From positions 496,001 to 560,000 of the forward strand of contig CANMPL010000001.1 of NCBI GenBank assembly GCA_947499715.1: a stretch of 64,000 nt of DNA. Direction: 5' to 3'. The notes beneath the pieces were generated by a model. The model was not told the DNA's origin. It made no database searches and worked only from the letters and a program-made list of their open reading frames with translations. Both the position numbers and the translations under genes were made by a program. Below, piece after piece: positions 16,877 through 26,708 of this stretch (the first letter of the stretch is position 1; each line of letters begins with the position of its first letter). Source of the stretch: an uncultured Paracoccaceae bacterium. Its GTDB lineage: Bacteria > Pseudomonadota > Alphaproteobacteria > Rhodobacterales > Rhodobacteraceae.

Positions 16877-17629
16877 TTACAGTTTCCAGCCAGAGTGCAG
16901 CGCCGCAACGCCCATCGTCATATTGCGATACTTTGCGTTGCCAAAGCCGGCATCGCGGACCATCCCCAAAAACGTCTCTTGATCAGGAAATTTACGAATG
17001 GATTCAACAAGATATTGATAGCTGTCGCGATCCCCCGCGATCATCTGACCCATCCGCGGGATCACGTTGAATGAATAAGCGTCATAGGCGGCCTGCATCG
17101 CAGCATTGGGGAGCTGGCTGAACTCCAGCACCATCAGCCGCCCACCAGGGCGCAACACACGATAGGCTTCGTTCAGGGCCTCTTGTGGGCGGGTGACGTT
17201 CCGTATGCCAAAGCTGATCGTGTAGACGTCAAACGTATTGTCAGGAAACGGCAGCGCCATTGCATCCCCGACGACCCAGTCAAGGCTGTCGGCCATGCTG
17301 TCGGCTTCGGCGCGTTTGCGGCCTTCGATCAGCATAGGCTCTGTCAGATCCAGCACGGTCGCGTGGCCCGATCCCGCCCTGCGCAGAAACCGGAATGAGA
17401 TATCGCCAGTGCCACCGGCAACATCCAAAAGCCGCTGCCCGGGCCGGGGTGCCAGCCAATCCATCATCGCATCTTTCCAGATCCGGTGAATCCCGACGGA
17501 CATCACGTCATTCATAATGTCATACTTACTGGCAACAGAAGAGAACACGCCCTGCACCCGGCCCGCTTTTTCGCCTTCTGGCACGGTTTCATTGCCAAAA
17601 TGCGTCGTTTTCTGGATCTCGTCAGTCAT
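16877..17629 (-). CDS. ubiE: Ubiquinone/menaquinone methyltransferase UbiE
   Basis: UbiE is the SAM-dependent C-methyltransferase acting on the demethoxy-benzoquinol ring. Starting at the ATG of [12 protein letters not shown] the protein has 250 residues, the family standard. The frame upstream adds no conserved residues. Motifs present are [19 protein letters not shown] near residue 30, the SAM-binding [13 protein letters not shown] and the family segment [20 protein letters not shown]. It forms a two-gene operon with ubiB. Confidence 0.96.
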   Translation of the reverse strand: MTDEIQKTTHFGNETVPEGEKAGRVQGVFSSVASKYDIMNDVMSVGIHRIWKDAMMDWLAPRPGQRLLDVAGGTGDISFRFLRRAGSGHATVLDLTEPMLIEGRKRAEADSMADSLDWVVGDAMALPFPDNTFDVYTISFGIRNVTRPQEALNEAYRVLRPGGRLMVLEFSQLPNAAMQAAYDAYSFNVIPRMGQMIAGDRDSYQYLVESIRKFPDQETFLGMVRDAGFGNAKYRNMTMGVAALHSGWKL

Positions 17630-17721
17630 GTCACCCTTTCGCCCAGTCTTCGTCGCATTGGGGTTATACGTCCTTGTTGCAATACACAAATCCTCTGTTC
17701 GGGATGAAAGGAAGGATCCAG

Positions 17722-18354
17722 ATGTCGATTTTGATCAATGCGTTCTTTGTTTTGATTGTCGTGGCGGTCTTCATCTTTATTGGATGGGGTCTCAATACGT
17801 TCATCTATCGCGTATTTGCTCAACGTGACGCCAAGGGCCGGTCCATCGAACTTACCACAACCGGCAAGTTGCAAGGCGCAAATCTACCCGTCGACATATC
17901 GCTTATTGCACGGCTCGGCAGAAATGCTGAACCGGTTCATAAGGACGATGGCATTACGCTGCGCCCGACAATAGGACTGCGGCTTATCAGCTTTGCTTTG
18001 ACGCTTATTACTGTGTGGTACATCTATTATTCTGTCGATTTGGTCAGTGAAGTCGATCCGAAGATCGTTTGGGTCGGCGGCGGGCTATTTCTCTACATGT
18101 TGGCTTTTACCAATCTGTCTTGGGTCAAATATAACGCAGAGTCATTCAGTACGATGGGCTACGCCTTCCAAACCAAAAGCGCAGCTTGGCGCGACGTCAT
18201 AAGCATTCAGGACGAAGGCCACTATCTATATGTCTTGCGCACGGTTGATGGGCAAAAGCTTGAAATTCCTAAGTACATGGTTGGGATCACCGATTTTCTG
18301 GCTTACGCACAGGATCAGATTGCCCTTCATCGGGGCGCGCAAACAACAGCTTGA
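17722..18354 (+). CDS. Hypothetical membrane protein with a PH-like cytoplasmic domain
   Basis: I do not recognise a named family. The 210-residue protein (ATG at 17722, after AAGGAAGG) has one N-terminal membrane segment ([20 protein letters not shown]). A soluble stretch follows, then two more helices around residues 95-140. The C-terminal domain ([20 protein letters not shown] to the end) has the strand pattern of bacterial PH-like or YcxB-like domains. It lies between divergent ubiE and mutM, with no operon link. Confidence 0.7.
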   Translation: MSILINAFFVLIVVAVFIFIGWGLNTFIYRVFAQRDAKGRSIELTTTGKLQGANLPVDISLIARLGRNAEPVHKDDGITLRPTIGLRLISFALTLITVWYIYYSVDLVSEVDPKIVWVGGGLFLYMLAFTNLSWVKYNAESFSTMGYAFQTKSAAWRDVISIQDEGHYLYVLRTVDGQKLEIPKYMVGITDFLAYAQDQIALHRGAQTTA

Positions 18355-18410
18355 TTTGTGGGCGTGATTTGTGATGGTTAGCCGTTCCAAAAGCGGGATT
18401 ATTTCAAAAG

Positions 18411-19262
18411 ATGCCCGAACTGCCAGAGGTTGAAACGGTCCGCGCCGGACTTGCCCCCGTGATGGAGGGGCAGGTGATTGCCCGCGCCGATGTAAATCGC
18501 CCCGACCTGCGGTGGCCCTTTCCAGATCGTATGGCTGAACGCCTGCAAGGCGCGACGGTCCAACAACTGCGCCGCCGGTCGAAATACATACTTGCTGATT
18601 TGAACACGGGGGAAACGCTGCTGATTCACCTCGGCATGTCCGGGCGAATGCTGATTTCGGGTCATACGGTTGGTGATTTTCATCATGCCCATCCCGCCCC
18701 GGCCAAACATGATCACGTCGTATTTCACATGGGGCAGGGCGCGCGGATCACCTTCAACGATGCCCGTCGGTTTGGCGCGATGGATCTGATGAACACCGCG
18801 ACCCAAGACGAACATTGGCTGGTGCGCGACCTTGGCCCTGAACCCTTGGGCAACGCCCTGAACGAGGCTTATTTGACCACCAAGCTAAAGGGCAAGAATA
18901 CCCCGATCAAAACCGCGCTCTTGGATCAAAAGATCATCGCCGGGCTTGGAAATATCTATGTATGTGAAGTGCTTTACCGGGCTGGCATTCATCCCGCGCG
19001 CAAGGCTGGTCGCATCAGCGCTGCCCGTGTGGCGGGGCTGGTTCCCATCATTCGCGATGTCCTGTCAGAGGCGATAGCCGCGGGCGGCTCATCACTCAAA
19101 GATTACCGCCAGGCAGACGGCGAACTGGGCTATTTTCAACATGGATTTCAGGTCTATGACCGTACAGGCCAACCCTGCCAGACGCCTGACTGCAGTGGTG
19201 AAATCACCCGAATCGTTCAATCGGGACGCTCATCCTTCTTCTGTCCGCAATGCCAAAGATAG
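18411..19262 (+). CDS. mutM: Formamidopyrimidine-DNA glycosylase MutM/Fpg
   Basis: MutM removes 8-oxoguanine and formamidopyrimidines and nicks the DNA by beta-delta elimination. The 283-residue protein starts [10 protein letters not shown], so the catalytic Pro and Glu follow the removed Met. The conserved RRRSKYIL lysine is near residue 58, and [17 protein letters not shown] is in the helix-two-turn-helix region. The C-terminal zinc finger has four Cys in the pattern CxxxxC...CPQC and is complete. Confidence 0.96.
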   Translation: MPELPEVETVRAGLAPVMEGQVIARADVNRPDLRWPFPDRMAERLQGATVQQLRRRSKYILADLNTGETLLIHLGMSGRMLISGHTVGDFHHAHPAPAKHDHVVFHMGQGARITFNDARRFGAMDLMNTATQDEHWLVRDLGPEPLGNALNEAYLTTKLKGKNTPIKTALLDQKIIAGLGNIYVCEVLYRAGIHPARKAGRISAARVAGLVPIIRDVLSEAIAAGGSSLKDYRQADGELGYFQHGFQVYDRTGQPCQTPDCSGEITRIVQSGRSSFFCPQCQR

Positions 19263-19323
19263 CTTGATTGCGGTCAAAAGATTTGCGACCCCAAGGGTCT
19301 GACCAGCGGCAAGGGAGAGCCTG

Positions 19324-20100
19324 ATGGCCTATGAGACGATAATAGTAGACGTTACCGATTACGTAGCACTTATTCGCCTTAACCGCCCCGATGCCCGCAA
19401 TGCGCTGAATGCGCAATTGCTGGGTGAACTTTGCACCGCCCTTGAAGAGGCCGACGCCAGCGACAAGGTCCGCTGCATCGTGATTACCGGCTCTGAAAAG
19501 GCATTTGCTGCCGGGGCTGACATCACAGAGATGTCGGACAAAAGCTTTGTCGATATGTATATGGGCGCGTTTTTTCAGTCCGAGACGACGCGCTTTAACA
19601 ATACCCGCAAGCCGATTATCGCAGCCGTTGCGGGCTACGCGCTGGGGGGTGGCTGCGAACTTGCGATGATGTGTGATTTCATCATTGCCGCGGATACCGC
19701 AAAATTCGGCCAGCCAGAGATCAACCTTGGCGTTATCGCAGGGATCGGCGGGACCCAACGCCTGACCCGCTATGTGGGAAAGTCCAAGTCAATGGATATG
19801 CATCTGACCGGTCGGTTCATGAACGCCGAAGAGGCGCTGTCATCGGGCCTTGTCAGCCGCGTGGTCCCCGCCAAAAAACTTGCTGACGAAGCGCGCGGCG
19901 CTGCTGAGCGGATCGCAGAGAAATCGCTGATCGCCGCGATGGCCGCCAAGGATGCGGTGAACCGCGCCTATGAAACCACGTTGGCCGAAGGCGTGAATTA
20001 CGAACGCCGGTTGTTCCAATCGCTCTTTGCGACGGAAGACCAAAAAGAAGGCATGGCCGCATTCAAGGAAAAGCGCGAAGCGCAAGTGCGCGACCGTTAG
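19324..20100 (+). CDS. Enoyl-CoA hydratase
   Basis: This crotonase-fold enzyme hydrates trans-2-enoyl-CoA in fatty acid beta-oxidation. The 258-residue protein carries both catalytic glutamates, in [16 protein letters not shown] and GQPEINLG. It also has the oxyanion-hole segment [11 protein letters not shown] and the C-terminal [18 protein letters not shown]. The sequence resembles short-chain mitochondrial-type hydratase closely. Its stop overlaps the stop of the convergent racemase-like gene by two bases. Confidence 0.92.
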   Translation: MAYETIIVDVTDYVALIRLNRPDARNALNAQLLGELCTALEEADASDKVRCIVITGSEKAFAAGADITEMSDKSFVDMYMGAFFQSETTRFNNTRKPIIAAVAGYALGGGCELAMMCDFIIAADTAKFGQPEINLGVIAGIGGTQRLTRYVGKSKSMDMHLTGRFMNAEEALSSGLVSRVVPAKKLADEARGAAERIAEKSLIAAMAAKDAVNRAYETTLAEGVNYERRLFQSLFATEDQKEGMAAFKEKREAQVRDR

Positions 20101-20840
20101 ACCCGGCTTAGCGCGCCCCAATTCCCGACCAGCCGCAGGCCTGATAGCCGGGCCATGTGCCACGCCAGCACCAGATTGCTGGACAGCACCGGCAGGCCGG
20201 TTGCGGCCTCAATAGGTTTGATCACGTCCAATGTGCGCAGATTTGTGCAGGACAGAAAAAGCGCATCAATGCCGCCCTTGGCCGCCAATGCCTTTGCCGC
20301 GGCAATGACCGACTCCCCGTCGATGCGCGCGACTTTCGCCTCGACGGCCTCATCAAAACTGCCAAATACGGGCGAAGTGACGCCGTTCTCTGCCAAAGTT
20401 GCGCGCAGGGCCGCGCTGACCTCTGCGATATAGGGCGACAGAAACCCGATTCGAGAGATTTTCAGCGCATCACATGCGGCGATCAGCGCGCTGACCGGTT
20501 CTGTGACTGCCTTTGTGGGGACGCCTTGCTGGACCAGATCTGCAATGGCATCTGTGCCGATCACACTGGTGCCGGATGTGCAGCCGTAGCCCACCACATC
20601 AAAATTCAGGCCGCGCGGCATCAAGGCCGCAGCGCTTGGCAAATCATGCCGCATCTGCGCCAGCGTATCGCCGGTCACTTCCGTCGCTGACGGAATACGC
20701 GACACATAAAGCGTAACGTCATCTGTGGGTATCAATCGCCGGAAATCATGCTCAATCGTTTCATCGGGTTGCAACACGATCAGCCCAAGCGTGCCGCGCG
20801 ATCCAAGCCGTTTGGCGGTCTGATATCCAAAAGTTGTCAC
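20097..20840 (-). CDS. Asp/Glu racemase-superfamily protein (maleate isomerase/EutA-like)
   Basis: The 247-residue protein belongs to the Asp/Glu racemase superfamily, in the branch with maleate cis-trans isomerases, arylmalonate decarboxylases and EutA of ectoine utilisation. The two expected cysteines are visible in [14 protein letters not shown] (about residue 87) and [12 protein letters not shown] (about residue 197). It is the last gene of PLP lyase-M24 hydrolase-racemase, overlapping the M24 gene by ATGA. Substrate is inferred only from family and neighbours. Confidence 0.8.
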   Translation of the reverse strand: MTTFGYQTAKRLGSRGTLGLIVLQPDETIEHDFRRLIPTDDVTLYVSRIPSATEVTGDTLAQMRHDLPSAAALMPRGLNFDVVGYGCTSGTSVIGTDAIADLVQQGVPTKAVTEPVSALIAACDALKISRIGFLSPYIAEVSAALRATLAENGVTSPVFGSFDEAVEAKVARIDGESVIAAAKALAAKGGIDALFLSCTNLRTLDVIKPIEAATGLPVLSSNLVLAWHMARLSGLRLVGNWGALSRV

Positions 20841-21994
20841 AATGCCACCATGTGTCGTTCGGCGCGGCGTGACAGATACTCGGCCCCGGTGTCACGGATT
20901 ACGATGTTTTCTTCGTGCACAATCATGCGGCCGCCCCCTGTTTCAATGCCGGGTTCCAACGTCAGTACCATTCCTTCCTGCAGCACGGTGTGATCGTCGG
21001 GGATCAGCGATGGCCATTCGGTCAATTGCATCCCCAAACCATGCCCATAGCGGCCCGCATCCGAACCGCCGCTTCCGCCGGTTAAGACATGGTCCATGGC
21101 GTGGAACAGATCCGCCGCCGTTGCGCCCGGACGCGCGATCTCAAATGCCGCTTCGGTCGCATCAATCAACCGGCCATGGGCGGCGGCCGCGGCATCGCTT
21201 GGCGGTCCAATGCTATAGTTGCGGTCAAAATCGCAGAAATAGCCGCGATGCACCAACCCTGTGTCCAGCATCAGAACATCGCCAATTTGCAAAGCCTGAT
21301 CCGACGCAGGAGAGATCACATCATCATACCCATCCGTACCAGCGCCTCCCGCCAGATAAGGCACCCAGTCCGCGCCTTCTTGCAGGCAGATCATCTGAAA
21401 CCTGCGAAACACATCTGCCAGTGTGACGCCCACACCGGCAATTTCGGGAACCCGGTCAAAGGCGCGGTTGGCGATGTTGCAAGCCTGCCGGATCAGCGCG
21501 ATCTCTGCGTCAGATTTCACCATCCGCAGGCCACGCATCATCCCTTGATCCGAGGTCACATCGCATGCGGCCTGCAGCTTGGCGAAGTCGGCAAGCGGCA
21601 TCCGTAAATGGGTTTCATGCCCCATTGGGATGCCCACCGGACCGGGGCACAGCTCAGTCAATGTAGCAATCAACAGGCTGACTCCATCGTCGGTCAGATC
21701 CGGCGCGCGCCATGTGCGAATATCGCTGATCCAGCCCCGTGCCATCAATGGCGCACCAATGGCGGGAATCACGGCGACCGGGTCGCCGCTTGCCGGAACG
21801 ATGACAAACCAGGGCCGCGTTGGGCTTTCCCAAAACCGGGTCAAAAACCCGGTGAAATAGCGCACGTCAGGTTCCGTGGTCAAAAGAAGCCCCGCCAGCC
21901 CGTGTTTGGCCATCGCTGCTTGTGCGCGGTGGGTGCGGGCGCGGAACTCTGATGGATCGAAATCGCTCACGCAGGCCCCTCGCTGAGGATACAA
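20837..21994 (-). CDS. M24-family metallohydrolase (Xaa-Pro dipeptidase/EutD-like)
   Basis: A 385-residue pita-bread fold enzyme. The five metal ligands of the M24 family are present: Asp in LMLDTGLVHRGYFCDFDR (two), His in RYGHGLGMQLTEWPS, Glu in VLTLEPGIETG and Glu in IVHEENIVI. The N-terminal domain has the creatinase-like AKHGLAGLLLTTEPDVRYFTG. This family includes aminopeptidase P, creatinase and ectoine hydrolase DoeA/EutD. Its partner genes favour a small-molecule amide hydrolase over a housekeeping peptidase. It overlaps the PLP-enzyme gene by 28 bases; a start 9 codons in (GTG or the SDFDP region) is possible. Confidence 0.85.
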   Translation of the reverse strand: MYPQRGACVSDFDPSEFRARTHRAQAAMAKHGLAGLLLTTEPDVRYFTGFLTRFWESPTRPWFVIVPASGDPVAVIPAIGAPLMARGWISDIRTWRAPDLTDDGVSLLIATLTELCPGPVGIPMGHETHLRMPLADFAKLQAACDVTSDQGMMRGLRMVKSDAEIALIRQACNIANRAFDRVPEIAGVGVTLADVFRRFQMICLQEGADWVPYLAGGAGTDGYDDVISPASDQALQIGDVLMLDTGLVHRGYFCDFDRNYSIGPPSDAAAAAHGRLIDATEAAFEIARPGATAADLFHAMDHVLTGGSGGSDAGRYGHGLGMQLTEWPSLIPDDHTVLQEGMVLTLEPGIETGGGRMIVHEENIVIRDTGAEYLSRRAERHMVAL

Positions 21995-23007
21995 AGCACG
22001 CGTGCATCAGGGTTAAGCCCCAACCCCTCGGCCAACATCAAGGCCACAAGCCCTGCTCCCCCCGACGGAGAGGTCGCCAGCCCGGCCCCTGCCAAGCCTG
22101 TCATCGCGGCCTCTGCCTGGGCATCGGTGATGGTCACGAAATCATCTGCATCGCGCGCCAATCCATTCAGCGCAATCAGCGAGGGCTCTTTGCAATCAAG
22201 TCGGCCCATGTTGCTGTCTGGCCCTTCGGTCACGACGGCGCGTCCTGCCCGCGCGCTTTCCATCAGCGCAGGCGCGGCGTCTGGTTCCACAACAATGATC
22301 CTTGGCGCGTCGCTCCATGCATGGCGGGCATAGGCCGCCACAGCGCCCGCCAATCCGCCCACGCCAGCTTGCAGGAAAATATGCGTTGGCACTTGCGGTA
22401 CTTGCGCCACCGCTTCTGCCGCCAATTGCAGATACCCCTCCATCAGCCGATGCGGGATTTGCATATATCCGTCCCACGACGAATCCGACAACAGCGTCCA
22501 GCCATTTTCATCGGCTGCCGCCTGCGCCCCGGCCATGCTCGCGGCATAGTCTGATCCCTCGCGGATGACCGTTGCCCCTTCAGCTGCCAATCGACCGGCA
22601 AAGACCTCTGGCACCGTATCGGCGATATAAACGACGGATTTCGCGCCAAAGATCCGGGCACCTGCGGCCACAGACATCCCGTGATTGCCCGCACTTGCGG
22701 TGACATAGGTGCGTCCCTTTGCCTGACCCTCCTCTGCATCACGGGCTATGACATAGGCCGCGCCCAGCGCTTTGAAACTGCCAAGATCCATCCGCTGGCG
22801 TTCATCCTTGACCCAAAGGGCGGCAACCGGGGCCATCCCGGCAACAGAGACCAACGGCGTTTCGTGATGCGCAGGGCAATTGCCCAACCGTGCCGCGACG
22901 GCTGCCGCATCAACCGATGGCATCGGCACGCCTGCGATCAATGGCGCCGCTTCGCGATGAGGGTTCTTAAGATGTTGCACGCAAGCCTCCGGTTTTGACG
23001 TTCCCAC
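21967..23007 (-). CDS. PLP-dependent lyase, diaminopropionate ammonia-lyase/threonine dehydratase type
   Basis: The 346-residue fold-type II PLP enzyme has the PLP lysine in LGSFKALGAAYVI, the substrate loop TASAGNHGMSVA and the phosphate-binding Gly-rich loop LQAGVGGLAG. The context of the lysine and the segment SDSSWDGYMQIPHRLMEGY are like diaminopropionate ammonia-lyase; ordinary threonine dehydratases lack this. It heads the three-gene unit that ends in the racemase-like gene and is divergent from rpsT. In ectoine clusters the corresponding gene is EutB. Confidence 0.85.
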   Translation of the reverse strand: MGTSKPEACVQHLKNPHREAAPLIAGVPMPSVDAAAVAARLGNCPAHHETPLVSVAGMAPVAALWVKDERQRMDLGSFKALGAAYVIARDAEEGQAKGRTYVTASAGNHGMSVAAGARIFGAKSVVYIADTVPEVFAGRLAAEGATVIREGSDYAASMAGAQAAADENGWTLLSDSSWDGYMQIPHRLMEGYLQLAAEAVAQVPQVPTHIFLQAGVGGLAGAVAAYARHAWSDAPRIIVVEPDAAPALMESARAGRAVVTEGPDSNMGRLDCKEPSLIALNGLARDADDFVTITDAQAEAAMTGLAGAGLATSPSGGAGLVALMLAEGLGLNPDARVLCILSEGPA

Positions 23008-23201
23008 AAACGCTAGACTGCTCTGGGCTTTGCCGTCTATCCCGTGCGACGCAAATAGTGCTTTTCACGACCGCCCGACTTGGCTATACGCCGCGCAAGA
23101 CATGCGTGTGATGCCCGCTTTGGCAGATTCGGCCGGTAAGAAACCCGGTGGGCCATCAGGCGCATATTTGTATTTGATGAACCCGAACGAAAGACACGAA
23201 C

Positions 23202-23465
23202 ATGGCAAACACAGCACAATCCAAAAAGCGCGCCCGCCAGAACGAAGCCCGCTTTGCAGTCAACAAAATGCGCCGCTCGCGCATCCGCACCCAATTGCGC
23301 AAAGTCGAAGAAGCAATCGCCTCTGGCGACGCAAAGGCGGCACAGGAAGCACTCAAGGCAGCACAGCCAGAATTGATGCGTGGCGTCACCAAAGGCGTGA
23401 TGCACAAGAACACCGCGGCGCGGAAAATGTCGCGTCTTGCAGCTCGTGTTAAGGCTGTCGGCTAA
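23202..23465 (+). CDS. rpsT: Small ribosomal subunit protein bS20
   Basis: The 87-residue, Lys/Arg/Ala-rich protein begins [18 protein letters not shown] and ends with [18 protein letters not shown], standard for S20, which binds 16S rRNA early in 30S assembly. It is a single gene with its own terminator and lies upstream of dnaA, an arrangement common in alphaproteobacteria. Confidence 0.97.
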   Translation: MANTAQSKKRARQNEARFAVNKMRRSRIRTQLRKVEEAIASGDAKAAQEALKAAQPELMRGVTKGVMHKNTAARKMSRLAARVKAVG

Positions 23466-23507
23466 AAGCCACAGTCGGGCTCCGTTGGGGGTCAAAAATG
23501 AGACTAG

Positions 23508-23537
23508 AAAAGGCGTGCCGCAGCGGTGCGCCTTTTT
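23508..23537 (+). terminator. rpsT rho-independent terminator
   Basis: AAAAGGCG pairs with CGCCTTTT around a partly paired GC-rich loop, followed by a run of five T and a T-rich tail (TTTTTGATTTT). It begins about 40 bases past the rpsT stop and has strong intrinsic terminator form. Confidence 0.85.
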
Positions 23538-24049
23538 GATTTTGGATCATTTGGAAAAACTTTTCCCTTCGATTCAAGGACGTCAGAGATTCGATTTCAG
23601 ATAGTGCAGAGTCAAGCGCGTTGTTCTGTTGATGCGTCCCCAAACCCCTTGCTACGTTGGCCCTGCGATTCACATCGTTCCGGGGGGGACTTGAGGGGTC
23701 AGCACCGAAAAGAGCGTCCAGCTGCAACGGCAATTGTAGCAAAGAGGCGCCATTGGGATAAAGGTGCTGGAAGTCTTGCAAAATTGATCGGCAGGTCCGC
23801 GCGTGTTGCGGTGCCCGGTCATTTTTGTGTCTGCGCATTGCTGGGGTTGACCTGGCTGCTGCATCTCTCAAACCCGCGTTGTCGCGGCTTTTGCCGTCCG
23901 TTCACGGATGGCTCCGGCCGAGGCCTTTGAAGTGGCGGTCGTCCGTACGCCCAACGTGTCGTTGGGTACCGGTGCTGCTGTGACCGATGGGCGATGTGAA
24001 CGTGGCAGGATGGGCTGTCGGGCAGGGATTTGGTTTGGAACAGGGCAAA
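23538..24049 (+). promoter_or_regulatory. Long dnaA upstream region with four GANTC sites; no clear oriC
   Basis: This 512-base gene-free region precedes dnaA. Four GANTC sequences, the CcrM methylation target, fall within about 100 bases (23571, 23588, 23609, 23667). A small hairpin CCGCG-TTGT-CGCGG followed by CTTTT lies at 23874-23892. I looked for DnaA boxes near TTATCCACA and found none, so an origin here is not supported. The short open frames in it look non-coding. It most likely holds the dnaA promoter and leader. Confidence 0.5.
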
Positions 24050-25399
24050 ATGGCGACGCAAGTGTGGGGACAGGTTCAGCAAGAGCTGAAAGATGGAATG
24101 AGCGGTAATAGCTTCAAGAGTTGGATTGCTCCGTTAGAGCTCAAAGGTCTCGACGGGCAAGTTGCGACCTTCGAAGTGCCGACCGGCTTTATTGGCAATT
24201 ACGTGAACCAGAATTTTGGTGATCAGATTCTGTATCAGCTGAACAAAGCGGGCCAAGATGTCCAACGCCTGAAATTCGCCGTGCCCGCGGGCAAACGCGG
24301 TGCATCATCGCCTGCCAAATCCACCGCTGCCAAACCTGCAAAATCCGCCATGACCGATGACATGGGCTCTTCGATTGATCCGCGCTACACCTTCGACAGC
24401 TTCGTCGTCGGCAAACCAAACGAGCTGGCCCATGCTGCCGCGCGCCGCGTGGCCGAAGGCGGCGAGGTGAGCTTTAACCCCCTCTTTCTTTATGGCGGCG
24501 TCGGCCTTGGCAAAACCCACCTGATGCACGCCATCGCCAACGAATTGGCCCGCGCACGCCCTGATCTGAAGGTGCTCTACCTTTCCGCTGAACAATTCAT
24601 GTACCGCTTCATCACCGCCTTGCGTGACCGCAAGATGATGGAATTCAAGGCGCAGCTTCGCACCGTTGACGTTCTGATGGTCGACGATGTGCAGTTCATG
24701 GCGGGCAAAGACAGCACGCAAGAAGAATTCTTTCACACCTTCAACGCCCTGATCGAGGCCCGCAAACAGATCATTCTGTCCGGTGACCGCGCCCCCGGCG
24801 AGATGAAAGATATGGAAGACCGGATTCGCAGCCGCATGCAATGTGGCCTCGTCGTGGATCTGCACCCGACCGACTACGAACTGCGCCTGGGCGTGCTGCA
24901 ATCAAAGGCCGAAATTCAGGCCGTCAGCTACCCCAACCAATCCATCGCCCCCGGCGTATTGGAGTTTTTGGCCCACCGGATCACCACCAACGTCCGCGTC
25001 CTCGAAGGTGCTTTGGTGCGCCTCTATGCCTTCGCCAGCCTTGTGGACCGCGAAATCACGCTGGAATTGACCCAAGACTGTCTGTCTGACGTGCTCAAGG
25101 CCAATGATCGCAAAGTCACGGTTGAAGAAATTCAGCGCAAAGTCAGCGAACACTACAACATCCGTCTGTCCGACCTGATCGGACCCAAACGTCTGCGCGC
25201 CTATGCCCGGCCCCGTCAGGTGGCGATGTATCTGTGCAAAACCATGACGAGCCGGTCCTTGCCCGATATCGGACGCCGCTTTGGCAAGCGTGACCACACC
25301 ACCGTCATGCACGGCGTCAAGCGCATCGAAGAGCTTTCGGCAACCGACAGCCAGATCGCGGATGATATCGAACTGCTGCGTCGCGCGCTGGAAGAATAG
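24050..25399 (+). CDS. dnaA: Chromosomal replication initiator DnaA
   Basis: DnaA binds and melts the origin. The start MATQVWGQVQQELKDGMSG fits the family domain I, giving 449 residues. A frame start at 23987 would add 21 unconserved residues. Domain III has Walker A GGVGLGKTH at about 149-157, Walker B VLMVDDVQF and the sensor region with EMKDMEDRIRSRMQCGL. Domain IV has the DnaA-box-binding signature KRDHTTVMHGVKRIEEL. A linker rich in Ala, Lys and Ser separates domains I and III. It is followed by dnaN and recF. Confidence 0.97.
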   Translation: MATQVWGQVQQELKDGMSGNSFKSWIAPLELKGLDGQVATFEVPTGFIGNYVNQNFGDQILYQLNKAGQDVQRLKFAVPAGKRGASSPAKSTAAKPAKSAMTDDMGSSIDPRYTFDSFVVGKPNELAHAAARRVAEGGEVSFNPLFLYGGVGLGKTHLMHAIANELARARPDLKVLYLSAEQFMYRFITALRDRKMMEFKAQLRTVDVLMVDDVQFMAGKDSTQEEFFHTFNALIEARKQIILSGDRAPGEMKDMEDRIRSRMQCGLVVDLHPTDYELRLGVLQSKAEIQAVSYPNQSIAPGVLEFLAHRITTNVRVLEGALVRLYAFASLVDREITLELTQDCLSDVLKANDRKVTVEEIQRKVSEHYNIRLSDLIGPKRLRAYARPRQVAMYLCKTMTSRSLPDIGRRFGKRDHTTVMHGVKRIEELSATDSQIADDIELLRRALEE

Positions 25400-25463
25400 C
25401 GCGCCGCACCCGACGCACTTGTCACAGACTGCGACTTCATTCATGAAAAAGCTTGAGTAGGGC

Positions 25464-25484
25464 GGAGAAACGGTTAGTTTCTCC
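25464..25484 (+). other. Stem-loop in the dnaN leader
   Basis: A perfect 8-bp stem (GGAGAAAC / GTTTCTCC) with a five-base loop lies 45 bases before dnaN, in the 129-base dnaA-dnaN gap. No U run follows, so it looks like an mRNA leader structure or weak attenuator, not a terminator. Confidence 0.4.
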
Positions 25485-25528
25485 CTCCCGACGGTTGCGT
25501 CCGTGACAAAAGAAAAAGGGCTAGGGAC

Positions 25529-26647
25529 ATGAAACTCAGCATCGAACGCGCAAGCCTGCTAAAGGCTGTGGCACAGGCGCAATCCGTGGTCGAGCGGCGC
25601 AACACCATTCCCATTCTCGCCAATGTGCTGATCGAGGCCGAAGGCGATACCGTGCAGTTCCGTGCAACGGACCTCGACATCGAAGTCGTTGACCGCGCGC
25701 CTGCGCAGGTCGAGCGCGCCGGGGCCACGACGGTCTCTGCTGTCACACTGAACGAAATCGTCCGCAAACTGCCCGACGGTGCGCTGGTCACTCTGTCCGA
25801 GGACGGCAACACTGGCCGCCTCACGATCGAAGCGGGCCGTTCGAACTTTTCGCTCGCGACACTGCCAAAAGAAGACTTCCCCGTCATGGCAAGCTCTGAA
25901 TACGCCGCGAATTTCTCGGCCCCCGCGCCGATGCTGCGCCGCCTCTTTGACAAGTCAAAATTCGCGATCTCGACCGAAGAAACCCGCTATTACCTCAACG
26001 GCGTCTACATGCACGTCTCTGACGGCGACGGCGGAAAAGTATTGCGCTGCGTGGCCACCGATGGTCACCGCCTTGCGCGCATTGATGCTGACCTGCCTGC
26101 TGGTGCCGCTGACATGGCGGGCGTCATCGTGCCGCGCAAAACCGTTGGCGAATTGCGCAAGCTGTTGGATGACGATGACATGCAGATCGCGGTTTCGGTT
26201 TCCGAAACCAAAGTCCGCTTTGCGACACCTGACATTACCCTCACCTCAAAGGTGATCGACGGCACCTTCCCCGACTACACCCGCGTGATCCCAACCGGCA
26301 ACACCCGCAAGCTAGAGGTCGACGCCTCCGAATTTGCAAAGGCCGTGGACCGCGTGGCCACCGTCAGTTCAGAGCGGTCGCGCGCGGTCAAATTGCAGCT
26401 GGACGAAGATAAGCTGATCCTGTCGGTCAACGCGCCCGATAGCGGTGCCGCGGAAGAAGAACTTGCCGTGGCCTATGGGGATGAACGTCTGGAAATCGGC
26501 TTTAACGCCAAATACCTGCTGGAAATCGCCAGCCAGGTGGACCGGGAAAATGCGGTGTTCATGTTCAATTCGTCCGGCGATCCAACCTTGATGCGTGAAG
26601 GCAATGATACCAGCGCCGTCTATGTTGTCATGCCGATGCGCGTGTGA
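25529..26647 (+). CDS. dnaN: DNA polymerase III beta sliding clamp
   Basis: DnaN is the dimeric ring clamp that tethers polymerase III to DNA. The 372-residue protein has the full three-domain length. It begins MKLSIERASLLKAVAQAQSV and contains RRNTIPILANVLIEA and the typical C-terminal end YVVMPMRV with the family M-P-M-R pattern. It follows dnaA and precedes recF. Confidence 0.97.
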   Translation: MKLSIERASLLKAVAQAQSVVERRNTIPILANVLIEAEGDTVQFRATDLDIEVVDRAPAQVERAGATTVSAVTLNEIVRKLPDGALVTLSEDGNTGRLTIEAGRSNFSLATLPKEDFPVMASSEYAANFSAPAPMLRRLFDKSKFAISTEETRYYLNGVYMHVSDGDGGKVLRCVATDGHRLARIDADLPAGAADMAGVIVPRKTVGELRKLLDDDDMQIAVSVSETKVRFATPDITLTSKVIDGTFPDYTRVIPTGNTRKLEVDASEFAKAVDRVATVSSERSRAVKLQLDEDKLILSVNAPDSGAAEEELAVAYGDERLEIGFNAKYLLEIASQVDRENAVFMFNSSGDPTLMREGNDTSAVYVVMPMRV

Positions 26648-26655
26648 CGGGCCCA

Positions 26656-26702
26656 CGATTTTTCGTCGAAAAATCGCCCGCTGCGGAATTTTCTAGAGAA
26701 TT
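26656..26702. repeat. Two adjacent palindromes between dnaN and recF
   Basis: The 61-base gap holds a perfect 10-bp inverted repeat (CGATTTTTCG-T-CGAAAAATCG, 26656-26676). A near-perfect palindrome GAATTTTCTAGAGAATTC follows at 26685-26702. The first is followed by GC bases and no T run, so terminator activity is doubtful. Confidence 0.5.
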
Positions 26703-26708
26703 CTGGCG

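Noticed and set aside
23538..24049. Possible oriC upstream of dnaA
   Set aside because: No TTATCCACA-like DnaA boxes and no AT-rich unwinding stretch were found in this region, so it is not called.
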